Shown here: positions 10,131 through 18,867 of the stretch, in pieces
How positions within the stretch are numbered: the stretch's first letter is position 1
Layout of the letters: each line of letters starts with the position of its first letter
NCBI RefSeq assembly: GCF_029201565.1
Contig: NZ_CP104002.1
Location: 1,257,001-1,321,000, forward strand
Source: Devosia sp. SD17-2
GTDB taxonomy: Bacteria; Pseudomonadota; Alphaproteobacteria; Rhizobiales; Devosiaceae
Length of the DNA: 64,000 nt
Reading direction: 5' to 3'
Notes under the pieces: generated by a model
What the model was told of the DNA's origin: nothing
Seen by the model: only the letters and a program-made list of their open reading frames with translations
The model's database searches: none
Made by a program: the position numbers and the translations under genes

Positions 10131-10574
10131 TTACATGCCAACCGCATCCAGGCGCTGCGTTTGCGCCCAGAAACCGATGATGCCTGCCACCTCGCGCTTG
10201 TAAGCCTCGAGTTCCGGCTGGCGGAAGAAGACGGCGTCGACGCCGGCTTCGTAATATTCTTCCCGACCCCGATGGTCGGTGGGCGGGACCATGACAGCCA
10301 GTTGCACGCCATTTTCGCGCAACCACTGTCCGCGGCGCTCTACGAAATCGAGCACCGCACGGCTATGAGACTTAAGGTCCACAACCAAAAGCTCGGGCCG
10401 GATTTCACCCGGCAGCTCGAACGAGCGCCTCAGGGCCATCAGACCTTCATATTCGGCACCCAGATGCGTGGCAGCCGGACCGCCGCATTTTGCCAGCATG
10501 TCCAACAGGAACCTGGCCGAGTGCAGATCATCGTCAATCACATGGATGACGGGCAAAATGTCCAAACCGAGCAA
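10131..10574 (-). CDS. Single-domain receiver-like protein, degenerate
   Basis: 147 residues with a CheY-like layout: acidic pocket VIDDD at 12-16, likely phospho-acceptor Asp66 in LLVVDLKSHS, and a Thr/Ser position near 99. The conserved Lys of the C-terminal KP motif is replaced (FFRQP, 116-120), so phosphorylation or signal relay may be altered. The start is TTG 10574, with GAGG seven bases upstream. There is no output domain and no histidine kinase nearby. It is divergent from the TPR membrane protein, suggesting a functional pair. Confidence 0.6.
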   Translation of the reverse strand: MLGLDILPVIHVIDDDLHSARFLLDMLAKCGGPAATHLGAEYEGLMALRRSFELPGEIRPELLVVDLKSHSRAVLDFVERRGQWLRENGVQLAVMVPPTDHRGREEYYEAGVDAVFFRQPELEAYKREVAGIIGFWAQTQRLDAVGM

Positions 10575-10846
10575 AAGCGTACCTCTATCCCGTGCCGCAC
10601 GGGATTATCTGGGAACAAATGACAGGTCAGCTTGGCTTTAGCCGCCGGTCGAAACTCTATGATTGGTCTAATACGTCCGAATGTCGGCAATGCCGGACGG
10701 ACAAATCACCGGGTCGTCGCCGGAGACGCCTTCCCTATGACCGCAGAAATGCTCACGAAAAAGGCAACTGCCGGTTAAATCGGTGTTACCGGCCTTGCGT
10801 TTTACATGTTAACGGCCATTATTGCGCGATGTTGAAAGGGGCGCCA
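10575..10846. promoter_or_regulatory. Divergent intergenic region
   Basis: About 270 bases between two divergently transcribed genes, less GC-rich than its surroundings. It contains an inverted repeat around 10677-10705 (GTCCG...CGGAC, with an inner GTCGGC/GCCGGAC hairpin). Promoters for both neighbours should lie here; I could not pick convincing hexamers. The upstream extension of the 10847 frame through this region reads as Arg/Cys-rich noise. Confidence 0.4.
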
Positions 10847-12583
10847 TTGACCGAGATTTCTCCCACACGGGACGAGATCAAGCTCGCACTGGAGCGGGTG
10901 TTGGCGTGGCCCGAGGTGGCGCGTTCGCCGCAACTCAGACGGTTCCTCGACTACATTGTTCAGCGCAGCCTCGAGGGGCAGGGTCAGTCGATCAAGGCCT
11001 ATTCCATTGCCGTTGACGTGTTTGGCCGTCCAGCAGACTTCGATCCGCAGGCGGATCCGATCGTGCGGGTGCAGGCCCGACGGCTCCGTGGACTGCTGGA
11101 ACAATATTATAGCGGGCCGGGGGCCGATGATCCCTTAAGGATCGATTTGCCGGTGGGGCGCTATGTGCCCGAATTCATCGTCCCGTCGCCGCCGGGTGAA
11201 ACGGAAAGTGCCGTGGCATCGGCGCCCGCACCTTATGTGGCCGAGTCCCCGTCGCGTGGGCAGGTCACGGTCTCCTGGTTCGTGCTTCTGGTGATCGCGC
11301 TCGGCGCGGCTGCGCTGGCATTTTCGCTCTCCACCTGGGGACCACGACAGGAAGCACTGATGCAGGCGCCGGGCGTGCTGCAGCGACCGCGCCTGACAGT
11401 TGTGGAATTCCAGAATGCCACGGGCGATGACGCAAAGCTGATCGCCACGTCTGGTCTGGCCATGGAAGTCGTCACCGATCTCGAGGCTTTCGAGACGGTC
11501 AATGTCCGATTTGCCGCCTCGCTGGAGGATCAGGCGGCTGCCCCCGGCGAGAGCGATTTTATTCTCACCGGCATGGTGCGGCGCGGACCTGTCGGGACGG
11601 AGGCGCTCGAATATAGTTTCAGCCTGACTGACAGGCCGAGCGAGGGCGTGGTGTGGACCCGCTCGATCAAGGTCGATGAGCCGCCGACCGGCCAGATGCT
11701 GGCGCTAGACAAGGTGTCGCTTGATCTGACAGCGGCACTGGGCAGCATGCGCGGGCCAGTCCATGGGCGGGCGCGCGAATTGCTGGCGCAATATTCCATC
11801 GACGGGCAGGAAAATGCCTATCTCTGTCGGATGCTGTTCGACATCTATCGGGACACCAGCGCTTTTTCGGCGGCCGAGCGGGCACGATCCTGCTTCGGCA
11901 TGCTGATCGAACGCGACAGGCGCTCCGGCCCGGTGCTGGCGGCCATGGCCAGCCTGACAGCGGAGCTGACGCGGACCTCTCCATCCCCGGTCCGTGCCGA
12001 GGAGCTGCAGGAGGCCGGCGATCTGATCACGGCTGCGCTTGAGATCGCGCCCACCAATGGTTTCGTCTGGGAGCAGCGGGCGCGGCTTCATGAATGGCTG
12101 GGCGAGCATGAGGCGGCGCGCTCCGCTTATGGATCGGCGCTGCAGCTCAATCCGGCCAGCATGGACGCGCTGGCTGCGCGGGCGAGGCATCTGGCGCTGA
12201 TTGGCCAGCTAGCGGAGGCCATCCCCATGGCAAAGCGCGCTATCGAGGGAGCACCATCGCCGTCCCGCTGGTATATGGCTGTGCCGGCTCTTGAGGCGCT
12301 GAGCCAGGGCGATTATCGGCAGGCGCTGCAATATGCCGAGATCTATTCGCAGTCCGACCGCGAACTTGGGCCGATCCTCGCCATTCTGGCAGCGCAGGGC
12401 CTTGCGGACGATGAGGTGGTCAATCTCTATCTGCCGCGGGTGCTGGAAGTGCCCAGTTTCCGCGCCAACGGGGTGCTGCCGCGCCTGCGCGTGCGCATCG
12501 CTGACAGTGGCTTTATCGAGCGGATCCGCAAGGCGCTCGGCGCGGCGGGTGTCCCGGAAGGCGCGCTGACACGGCCGTTCTAA
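10847..12583 (+). CDS. One-pass membrane protein with N-terminal winged-helix-like domain and C-terminal TPRs
   Basis: About 578 residues in a CadC-like arrangement. An N-terminal cytoplasmic domain (about 5-95, with SPQLRRFLDYIVQRSLEG and DPIVRVQARRLRGLLEQYY) is of the type found in alphaproteobacterial cyclase-like or TPR regulators. One helix follows at about 143-165, then a TolB-like segment from about 182 (LTVVEFQNATG), then TPR-like helical repeats (about 390-560). TTG 10847 is chosen because GAAAGGGG at 10834-10841 is well placed; ATG 10829 upstream has no ribosome binding site. It is divergent from the receiver-domain gene. A signal-sensing regulator is likely but inferred. Confidence 0.7.
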   Translation: MTEISPTRDEIKLALERVLAWPEVARSPQLRRFLDYIVQRSLEGQGQSIKAYSIAVDVFGRPADFDPQADPIVRVQARRLRGLLEQYYSGPGADDPLRIDLPVGRYVPEFIVPSPPGETESAVASAPAPYVAESPSRGQVTVSWFVLLVIALGAAALAFSLSTWGPRQEALMQAPGVLQRPRLTVVEFQNATGDDAKLIATSGLAMEVVTDLEAFETVNVRFAASLEDQAAAPGESDFILTGMVRRGPVGTEALEYSFSLTDRPSEGVVWTRSIKVDEPPTGQMLALDKVSLDLTAALGSMRGPVHGRARELLAQYSIDGQENAYLCRMLFDIYRDTSAFSAAERARSCFGMLIERDRRSGPVLAAMASLTAELTRTSPSPVRAEELQEAGDLITAALEIAPTNGFVWEQRARLHEWLGEHEAARSAYGSALQLNPASMDALAARARHLALIGQLAEAIPMAKRAIEGAPSPSRWYMAVPALEALSQGDYRQALQYAEIYSQSDRELGPILAILAAQGLADDEVVNLYLPRVLEVPSFRANGVLPRLRVRIADSGFIERIRKALGAAGVPEGALTRPF

Positions 12584-12584
12584 A

Positions 12585-12917
12585 TTAGTGCGTGGTTGAC
12601 TGGCTGAAGAGATTGATCACCAGCACGCCGGCGAGGATCAGTCCGATGCCGATGAGGGCGGGGAGGTCGAGCGTCTGGCCATAGGCGAAATAGGCGATGA
12701 TCGAAACGAGGATAATGCCGACGCCGGACCAGATGGCGTAGCCGACGCCGACCGGAATGGTCTGCAGGGCCAGAGAGAAAAAGTAGAAGGTGATGGCGTA
12801 GCCGACCACCACGACAATGGTCGGCCCCAGCTGGGTGAAGCCCATGGAGGCGCGCAGGAATGAGGTGGCGATGACCTCGCCGACAATCGCGATGGCGAGG
12901 TAGATGGCGCCATTCAT
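12585..12917 (-). CDS. emrE: EmrE-type small multidrug resistance transporter
   Basis: 110 residues, four helices: an inner-membrane proton/drug antiporter of the SMR family. The essential membrane Glu14 is present (GEVIATSF), as is the YAIWSGVGI segment with its conserved Trp, and the ending INLFSQSTTH closely follows E. coli EmrE. Substrates would be quaternary ammonium or other lipophilic cations. Its ATG overlaps the murD2 stop by 4 bases, so translation is probably coupled and it belongs to the murL-murD2 operon. Its stop codon is 2 bases from the convergent TPR gene. Confidence 0.88.
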   Translation of the reverse strand: MNGAIYLAIAIVGEVIATSFLRASMGFTQLGPTIVVVVGYAITFYFFSLALQTIPVGVGYAIWSGVGIILVSIIAYFAYGQTLDLPALIGIGLILAGVLVINLFSQSTTH

Positions 12918-14215
12918 GATTGTTTCTCGGCGAAGAGGGTGCGGCTGAGTTCGATGAAGCGGGTGCCGCGTTCCTCAAAATTCCTGAACTGATTATAGGA
13001 CGGCGCGCCGGGCGAGAGGATGATGGTGTCGAACCGCTCGGCCTCGCCAGCAAGCCAGACCATGCCGGCTTCGAGATCGGCAGCTTCGAAAATGGCGATG
13101 GACGGGGAGGCGTCGCGGGCCGCGCAGGCGAGACGCTCGCCAGTGACCGGCAGGGTCACGAGCGTGGTGACGCCATGGCGCGGCAGGAGGGTCGCCAGCT
13201 CGGCATAATCCTGTTCCCGCTCGTGTCCGCCGCCGATAAGCGCAATGCGACGGCCCGGATAGGCGGCGAGGGCAGCCTTGGTGGCCTCGGGCGTCGTCGA
13301 GATGGAATCGTCGACAACGATGACGCGGCCCAAAACGTGCTCTTCCAGACGATGGGGAAGAGGGCGGAAGGCGGCGATGCCCTGCAGGACGCCATCCATC
13401 GTGCCGCCGACGGCGAGGGTGATTTCGGCAGCGAGACGGGCGTTGTCGAGGTTGTGCGCGCCCCGCAGGCGGGAATTTGCAGCGGCGCTCTCGATGGCGA
13501 TTTCCTGCTCGGGCGTGAGCGGGGTAACGAGGCGGCGATGGTCGCGGACGGCCTGGGCGACGCGAGCATTGCCGCGCGCGGCAGCGCCGAGAGCCACGGC
13601 GAGATTGCCGTCGCGATCGACCAGGTGGAGCTTGTCGGCGTAATAGCGATCGACCGAACCGTGCCAATCGACATGTTCGGGATAAAGATTGGTGATGGCC
13701 GCCAGATCGGGCAGGAAGTCCATGTCCGCGGTCTGGTAGCTCGAGAGTTCGAGCACCACCAGCGCGTGCTTGTCGGCGATATCGAGGGGCGCGAGGCCGA
13801 CATTGCCTGCGAGGCCCACGTCTATGCCCGAACGGTCGAGCATGAGATGGGTCAGCGTGGCCGTGGTGGATTTCCCCTTGGTGCCGGTGATGGCGACCAC
13901 GGTGCGATCCTCGCCATAGGTCCGGCCCCAGAGATTGAGGTTGGACGTCACCGGGATGGCGGCAGCCGCAGCCTCGGCAAAAATGGGCTTGTAGCGCGAG
14001 ACGCCGGGGCTTTTCACGATCAGCGCGATTTTTCGCTGAGCGAAGGCGGCGGGCAGGTCGGCAGGCGCCATGAACTCGGTGTCCGGGATGTCGGCCGTGC
14101 CGCTGTCGGCGGTGACGTAGACCTTCAGGCCCGGCGCCCGCTCGGCAAAAAATCGCCGCGTCGACACGGCTTCGCGGCCCGCACCGTAGAGCAGGACCGG
14201 CCCATCAAACTGCAT
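12914..14215 (-). CDS. murD2: UDP-N-acetylmuramoyl-L-alanine--L-glutamate ligase (MurD2)
   Basis: 433-residue Mur ligase with a Rossmann-like N-domain (LLYGAGREAV), P-loop GTKGKSTT near residue 113, the central ELSSYQTAD and NLYPEHVDWH motifs, and a C-terminal domain with SISTTPEATKAAL and LSPGAPSYNQF. It resembles MurD but is the divergent type paired with MurL, which in Xanthomonas adds L-Glu rather than D-Glu to UDP-MurNAc-L-Ala. The specificity call rests on adjacency: murL overlaps its start by 11 bases. A canonical murD would normally sit in a dcw cluster, which is not in this window. Confidence 0.85.
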   Translation of the reverse strand: MQFDGPVLLYGAGREAVSTRRFFAERAPGLKVYVTADSGTADIPDTEFMAPADLPAAFAQRKIALIVKSPGVSRYKPIFAEAAAAAIPVTSNLNLWGRTYGEDRTVVAITGTKGKSTTATLTHLMLDRSGIDVGLAGNVGLAPLDIADKHALVVLELSSYQTADMDFLPDLAAITNLYPEHVDWHGSVDRYYADKLHLVDRDGNLAVALGAAARGNARVAQAVRDHRRLVTPLTPEQEIAIESAAANSRLRGAHNLDNARLAAEITLAVGGTMDGVLQGIAAFRPLPHRLEEHVLGRVIVVDDSISTTPEATKAALAAYPGRRIALIGGGHEREQDYAELATLLPRHGVTTLVTLPVTGERLACAARDASPSIAIFEAADLEAGMVWLAGEAERFDTIILSPGAPSYNQFRNFEERGTRFIELSRTLFAEKQS

Positions 14216-15542
14216 AGGCGGCGACCTTTGCGGCGAGAGCGGGGGGGATATGGTGGTCGTGGCTGTCGGTCAGGCATTCGGCCATGGCGAGCTGCAGCTT
14301 CTCCTCGCCATATTGGGCGAAGAGGTCAGCCTTGATGGCTTTGACCACGGCGGTCTCGTGCCAGTCGGCATGGCGCGTGAGCGTATAAAAGCAGGCGGCG
14401 GCTTCAAGAATTTCGCCGACGCATTCCCATGGCTTCTGGCCGGCAAGACCGGCGAGTTCGCGGAAGGAGCGCTCGTTTTCGTCGATGTCGAGCAGATCCT
14501 TGCCGAAGATCGACAGCAGTCGGTCCTTGGCCATGAAGGGGGCAAAGATCAGGAAGACGAAATGGCATTTTGGGCATTCGCCGCACCAGAGCGGACCGTC
14601 ATTGCCATTTAGGCGGAAATTGCGGTTGCAGCTCGAAAACACGCGATCGAACTTGCCGCCCTGGGTAAAGAGCGAGGCGATGCGCGCCTCCGAATAGGGG
14701 CGGAGCAGCGAGAAATATTTGAGCGCGCCACCCGTCGCATCGGAGAGGATGCCGGCAATGAGCAGCTCGAAGCCGAGCGACTTGGAATGCTGGTGATTGG
14801 TCTCGCGACCGTCGAACACCACATTGCCCTCGCTGGCCGAGCGCTCGTTGGAGAGCACGATCTGGTCATAGCCAAAGAGCACGGCGCAAAGGGAGGCGAT
14901 CATCGAATTGATGGCGGTCGAGGGAACGTGGCCATTGTAATAGCCCGGTTCCTTGCCGAGCCTGATCATCTCGGCGTCGAGCGTCCGCGTCACATAGAGC
15001 GGCGCCTTGCCGATGGCGTCGATGGAGGTGACGATGGGACCCTTGGGATTGACGGCGAAGGGTGTGAAATCGGCGCCGACATGGCTGAGGAGATCGACGC
15101 TGACGAGAGAGTCCTTGCCGCCGCCGATGGGTAGCAGCGTGCGAGCCGGCAGGTCGAGCGTCGGGCGGCGCTGTTCGGGATCGGTGGGCGTTTCGAGCGT
15201 CAGGCGTCCAAAGCGGGCGAGATTGTTGCGGGCATAGAACTCGCCGAGGCCGTTCTCATAGATGTCGATGACGAAAGCACGTTCGGCTTCGCTCAGCGCG
15301 ATTTCCGGGGCCTCGATGTGGAAAGGCGCGCGCAGCTTGAAATAGCTGACGCCCAGCACAAATGCGGTGAGTTCGAGCAGTTTGGCGAAGGCCGGCGACG
15401 CTGCTGCGGCCCTGTCCGTCACCTTCGGCAGGGTGAGCACTTCGGTGAAGCTGAGGTCGCCCAGCGCATAGGGAAAGCGCGCCTCGCCAGTGGCGGGGTC
15501 GAAGGCAGGGCGGAGGATGCGGAAGGTCTCGGTCACGGGCAA
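14205..15542 (-). CDS. murL: UDP-MurNAc-L-alanyl-L-glutamate epimerase (MurL)
   Basis: 445 residues. Member of the MurL family, which uses ATP to epimerise the terminal L-Glu of UDP-MurNAc-L-Ala-L-Glu to D-Glu, replacing glutamate racemase plus ordinary MurD. A PP-loop-like GGGKDSLVS lies near residue 141 and a CxxCxxC-type WCGECPKCHF near 321; the length matches the Xanthomonas enzyme. It is the first gene of an overlapping murL-murD2-emrE operon, and the pairing with a MurD homologue is the strongest support. Whether the strain also has murI cannot be seen. Confidence 0.85.
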   Translation of the reverse strand: MPVTETFRILRPAFDPATGEARFPYALGDLSFTEVLTLPKVTDRAAAASPAFAKLLELTAFVLGVSYFKLRAPFHIEAPEIALSEAERAFVIDIYENGLGEFYARNNLARFGRLTLETPTDPEQRRPTLDLPARTLLPIGGGKDSLVSVDLLSHVGADFTPFAVNPKGPIVTSIDAIGKAPLYVTRTLDAEMIRLGKEPGYYNGHVPSTAINSMIASLCAVLFGYDQIVLSNERSASEGNVVFDGRETNHQHSKSLGFELLIAGILSDATGGALKYFSLLRPYSEARIASLFTQGGKFDRVFSSCNRNFRLNGNDGPLWCGECPKCHFVFLIFAPFMAKDRLLSIFGKDLLDIDENERSFRELAGLAGQKPWECVGEILEAAACFYTLTRHADWHETAVVKAIKADLFAQYGEEKLQLAMAECLTDSHDHHIPPALAAKVAAYAV

Positions 15543-15697
15543 CTCGCTGGCTTTGCACCATCATATAGGTGATTTGCCTTTGCGGCGGGAGTGGGGGCGT
15601 CAATTGCGCCCCCACAGCTTTGCCATTGGGGCCGGTGGTCGCCCATGCTGTTGGCTGTCTGACTTTGCCGCCGTAAGCTCACGTCGGTGAATTCAGC

Positions 15698-16225
15698 GTG
15701 GACCCGATGATGTTCCCTGATCCTGGCTTAGAGGTGCGTGCGGGCGTGATCGCCGATTTTGCGGTGCTGGTCGATCTCCAGCGGCGCGCATCCCTCGCCG
15801 GCTATCCGGAGCCAGTGCGCAGCATTCTGGAGGCCCATCCGGAGTTTATCGAGCGCAGTTTCCGCCCCGAGTGGTTCAGCGGCGATCAGGTGAGAGTGGC
15901 CGTAGATGGCCGGAATGACAGCGTCGGATTTGCGGTGCTCGCGCGCTCCGGGGAGGAGGCTGAGCTGCTTGCGCTGTTCGTCGACCCAGGCCACTGGAGA
16001 CGCGGCGTTGGGAAGGCCCTTATCGACGCTGCGATAGTTCTGGCGTCGGAATGGGGCGGGGCCGAGATTTTCGTTCTGGCCAACCCGCTGGCGCTGGGCT
16101 TTTACACGTCAGTCGGGTTTGTCCATGACCGGTATGTGGACATGCCCAATGCGGCCGTCGTGCCCCGGATGATCCTGAAAGTGCCGCAGGCGCGGCAGCT
16201 ATCGACTGATCCCGACCCTCAATAA
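15698..16225 (+). CDS. GNAT family N-acetyltransferase
   Basis: About 175 residues with a GNAT core: the acetyl-CoA motif is LFVDPGHWRRGVGKALIDAA (about 92-111), followed by LGFYTSVGF near 134, the usual C-terminal Tyr region. The acceptor substrate is unknown. The start is uncertain among GTG 15698, ATG 15707 and ATG 15710. It is divergent from murL and overlaps the convergent phosphoesterase gene by 7 bases at the 3' end. Confidence 0.8.
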   Translation: MDPMMFPDPGLEVRAGVIADFAVLVDLQRRASLAGYPEPVRSILEAHPEFIERSFRPEWFSGDQVRVAVDGRNDSVGFAVLARSGEEAELLALFVDPGHWRRGVGKALIDAAIVLASEWGGAEIFVLANPLALGFYTSVGFVHDRYVDMPNAAVVPRMILKVPQARQLSTDPDPQ

Positions 16226-17109
16226 ATCCGCATCTGCATGCGCATGACGATGTCCTGGCCGAGGCGCTGGAAGCCGAATTCGCGCATGGTGCAGTGCCAG
16301 CCATCGCCTTCGCGCTCAATGCGGAAGAGATTGTAGCGGGCGGGATCGTCGATCGTGCCGCCCTGGGCGGCGCTGGCGGCAGCAACCCCGATCACCGGCA
16401 CTTCATGCTTGAGGCCCGGGATATGGTGGATCGAGGAGCGGTGCGTGTGCCCGTGAAGGACAAGTTCGGCGCCTTCCTTGGCGATCACCTGGCGGAAGAG
16501 CTTGTGGCCCTTGAGCCCGAATGAGGGGTGCTGCAGTTCGGCATTGGGCGGATGATGGATCAGCACGACGCGGAAATAGCCGGCGTCACCGAGGAGTTTG
16601 AGCATGCGCTCCAACCGGGCTGCCTGCTTTTCCTCAAAACGCCCGATGGCGAAGAAGGGTGGCGTCGGCACGGCGCTGGAGCAGGAGACGATGGCAACAT
16701 CGCCGACGCGGCGCACGAAGGGGAAGGCGGCCCCTTCCAGCGTCTCGCCCTTGAGATAGGGGCCCCAGTTCTCGCGCGCCAGATCCAGCGCGCCGGGCAC
16801 ATAGGCGTCGTGGTTGCCCGGACAGACGGCAATTTTGTCGCTGTCGCCCAGATTGCGCAGCCAGTCGCCGGCGCGTTCGACCTCGGCGGGCAGGGCGAGA
16901 TTGGTGAGATCGCCGGTAACCGCCGTGAAGTCGGCGTTCTGGCCCTGCATGTGGGTGACAAGTCGCGTCAGGGTCTCGCTGTTGAGTTCCCCGTGTCGCT
17001 TGAGCTTCCAGTTGAGGAAACCGGTCAGGCGCTTGCCGACCAGATTGCTGACGGAAACTGCCGGCATGGGCGACAGGTGCAGGTCGGAGATATGGGCTAG
17101 CGTGATCAT
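16219..17109 (-). CDS. Calcineurin-like metallophosphoesterase
   Basis: 296 residues with the full two-metal set: Asp9 and His11 (ISDLHLSP), Asp67 (TGDLTN), Asn99-His100-Asp101 (PGNHD), His185/186 (IHHPP) and His219-Gly-His221-Thr-His223. The family includes cyclic-nucleotide phosphodiesterases (CpdA, class III); the substrate here is not determined. ATG 17109 starts the protein directly at the first motif (MITLAHISDLH), as is usual; the longer open frame upstream is low-complexity and unlikely to be coding. Confidence 0.85.
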   Translation of the reverse strand: MITLAHISDLHLSPMPAVSVSNLVGKRLTGFLNWKLKRHGELNSETLTRLVTHMQGQNADFTAVTGDLTNLALPAEVERAGDWLRNLGDSDKIAVCPGNHDAYVPGALDLARENWGPYLKGETLEGAAFPFVRRVGDVAIVSCSSAVPTPPFFAIGRFEEKQAARLERMLKLLGDAGYFRVVLIHHPPNAELQHPSFGLKGHKLFRQVIAKEGAELVLHGHTHRSSIHHIPGLKHEVPVIGVAAASAAQGGTIDDPARYNLFRIEREGDGWHCTMREFGFQRLGQDIVMRMQMRIY

Positions 17110-17306
17110 CGGTAGGGGTTGTGCCAGAAGGGCCGGCACATGGAAACGCTCAATTGCAGATGGCCCCTTCTTTTCGGGCGAATGAGTGGTGATGTCAGGA
17201 GAAAACGCGTCGGTGCTCCATCGGCTCCGCCGTGTTTGCGGCAAAAACAGCTATCGACTTTTCGGCTGGAGCGTTTACCCGTGGGGCAATTCCAGGAGTG
17301 CTGCCC

Positions 17307-17780
17307 ATGATGAATCGGTTTCAGCGCGTGCGCGCCAAGGTCTTCCTCAATATTGTGGGCCTGATGCGACGCATGACGATCGGCACGCGGGTGATGCTTG
17401 TTGATGGCAACAAGGTTTTTCTGATCCGGCACACCTATGTGCCGGGCTGGCAGTTTCCCGGTGGCGGCATCGAGCCGGGCGAAACGGCGGAAGTATCCGG
17501 CGCCCGCGAAGTGCTGGAGGAAACCGGCTATCGGGTGACCGGGCCGATGGAGCTCTTCGGCATCTATCATAACATCAGCTCGGTCACGAACCGCGACCAT
17601 GTGCTGTTCTATGTGGCGCGCAGCCACAAATTCGAGTTCGAGCGCAAGAAGGACCACGAGATCGCCGAACACGGCTGGTTCGACATCACCAAGCTGCCCG
17701 AAGGGGTGACCCCGGCGACCTCGCAGCGCATCGACGAAGTTTTCGATGGCGCACCGCGGCGGGATGTCTGGGGGTATTGA
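17307..17780 (+). CDS. NUDIX hydrolase
   Basis: 157 residues with a canonical NUDIX box at 53-75 (GGIEPGETAEVSGAREVLEE), which binds Mg2+ and cleaves nucleoside diphosphates linked to another group. The substrate cannot be assigned. An N-terminal Arg/hydrophobic helix (about 4-25) precedes the domain. ATG 17307 has AGGAG at 17294-17298 with 8-base spacing; ATG 17310 is the alternative, and the open frame further upstream is not supported by a ribosome binding site. Confidence 0.88.
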   Translation: MMNRFQRVRAKVFLNIVGLMRRMTIGTRVMLVDGNKVFLIRHTYVPGWQFPGGGIEPGETAEVSGAREVLEETGYRVTGPMELFGIYHNISSVTNRDHVLFYVARSHKFEFERKKDHEIAEHGWFDITKLPEGVTPATSQRIDEVFDGAPRRDVWGY

Positions 17781-17799
17781 GGGAGTAGACCCCACCCGG

Positions 17800-17887
17800 C
17801 CTCCCCCTCGGAGGGGGAGGGGAAGGTTGGGGCTCCCCAAAGGTCGGGTAAGAATCGATCGGTCCCTCCCCCTTCTTCAGGGGGAGG
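17800..17887. repeat. Two GC-rich hairpins of the dispersed palindromic family
   Basis: Two copies with CCTCCCCCT/AGGGGGAGG arms, at 17800-17820 (loop CGG) and 17865-17887 (loop TCTTC), lie between the convergent NUDIX and YqjG genes. They are the same element as at 3.3, 59.85 and 61.27 kb. They may also serve as transcription-ending hairpins, but no T-run follows. Confidence 0.75.
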
Positions 17888-17907
17888 TCAGGAGGAGGTA
17901 AGCGGCC

Positions 17908-18867
17908 TCAGTCCAGGAACGGCAAATCCGGGCCGATGGGGACGATCCGGGTCGGGTTGATGGTGAGGTGGCTCCAGTAATAATGCGTCTTGATGTGGTC
18001 GAGATCGACCGTTTCCTTGACGCCGGGCACCTCGTAAAGCGCCTTCAGATAATGCGAGAGATTGGGGTAGTCGGCGATGCGCTTGCGGTTGCACTTGAAG
18101 TGACCGACATAGACGGCGTCGAACCGCACCAGAGTGGTGAACAGCCGCCAGTCGGCCTCGGTGATGGTGTCGCCGGTGAGATAGGCGCTTTCGCCCAAAA
18201 TCCCTTCGACCCAGTCGAGCGCATCAAAAAGCTTTGACACCGCCTCTTCATAGGCATCCTGGGTGGTGGCGAAGCCGGCCTTGTAGACGCCATTGTTGAT
18301 GTCGTCGTAGACGCGGGTGTTGATCGCGTCGATCTGTGCGCGCAGCTCCTCGGGGTAATAATCATCGGTGTTGCCGGTCAGCTCGTTGAAGGCCGAGTTG
18401 AACATGCGGATGATTTCCGAGCTCTCGTTGGAGACGATGGTGTTCGTCTTCTTGTCCCAGAGCACGGGCACGGTGACGCGGCCGGTGTAGTCCGGCTGGG
18501 CCTCGGTGTAGATCTGCCAGAGATAATCCTTGGAAAAGAGCGCGTCGCCGGTCGAGCCTTCGGCCTTGTCAAAGCTCCAGCCGGTCTCGTCGGGCATTTT
18601 GGGCGAGACTACGGAAACCGAGATCAGGCTGTCGAGGTTCTTGAGCCTGCGCAGGATCAGCGTGCGGTGCGCCCAGGGACAGGCGAGGGAAACATAAAGG
18701 TGATAGCGGCCGGCCTCGGCGGCATATCCGCCTTCGCCGGTCGGGCCGGGGCTGCCGTCAGCGGTGACCCAATTGCGGAAACCCGCGTTGGACCGGACGA
18801 ATTTCCCGCCGCTTTTCTTGGTGTCGTACCACTGGTCCGACCACTTTCCGTCGATCAATTGTCCCAT
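17908..18867 (-). CDS. yqjG: Glutathionyl-hydroquinone reductase (Xi-class GST)
   Basis: 319 residues, a glutathione-transferase-fold enzyme that reduces glutathionyl-hydroquinones with glutathione. Catalytic Cys63 lies in SLACPWAHR, the class signature; a C-terminal all-helical domain contains GDTITEADWRLFTTLVRFD and KCNRKRIADYPNL. ATG 18867 (MGQLIDGKWSDQWY) is preferred over the longer frame because AAAGGG is near and it matches the family N-terminus. It faces a long upstream region and is probably monocistronic. Confidence 0.93.
   Translation of the reverse strand: MGQLIDGKWSDQWYDTKKSGGKFVRSNAGFRNWVTADGSPGPTGEGGYAAEAGRYHLYVSLACPWAHRTLILRRLKNLDSLISVSVVSPKMPDETGWSFDKAEGSTGDALFSKDYLWQIYTEAQPDYTGRVTVPVLWDKKTNTIVSNESSEIIRMFNSAFNELTGNTDDYYPEELRAQIDAINTRVYDDINNGVYKAGFATTQDAYEEAVSKLFDALDWVEGILGESAYLTGDTITEADWRLFTTLVRFDAVYVGHFKCNRKRIADYPNLSHYLKALYEVPGVKETVDLDHIKTHYYWSHLTINPTRIVPIGPDLPFLD

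Noticed and set aside
9862..10135. RNase P RNA or tmRNA in the structured gap
   Set aside because: GGGAGGAAAC and GTGCGGAGAGCGCAC look superficially like RNase P pieces, but the universal GAGGAAAGTCC and ACAGAACCCGGCTTA cores are absent, and there is no tmRNA tag frame.
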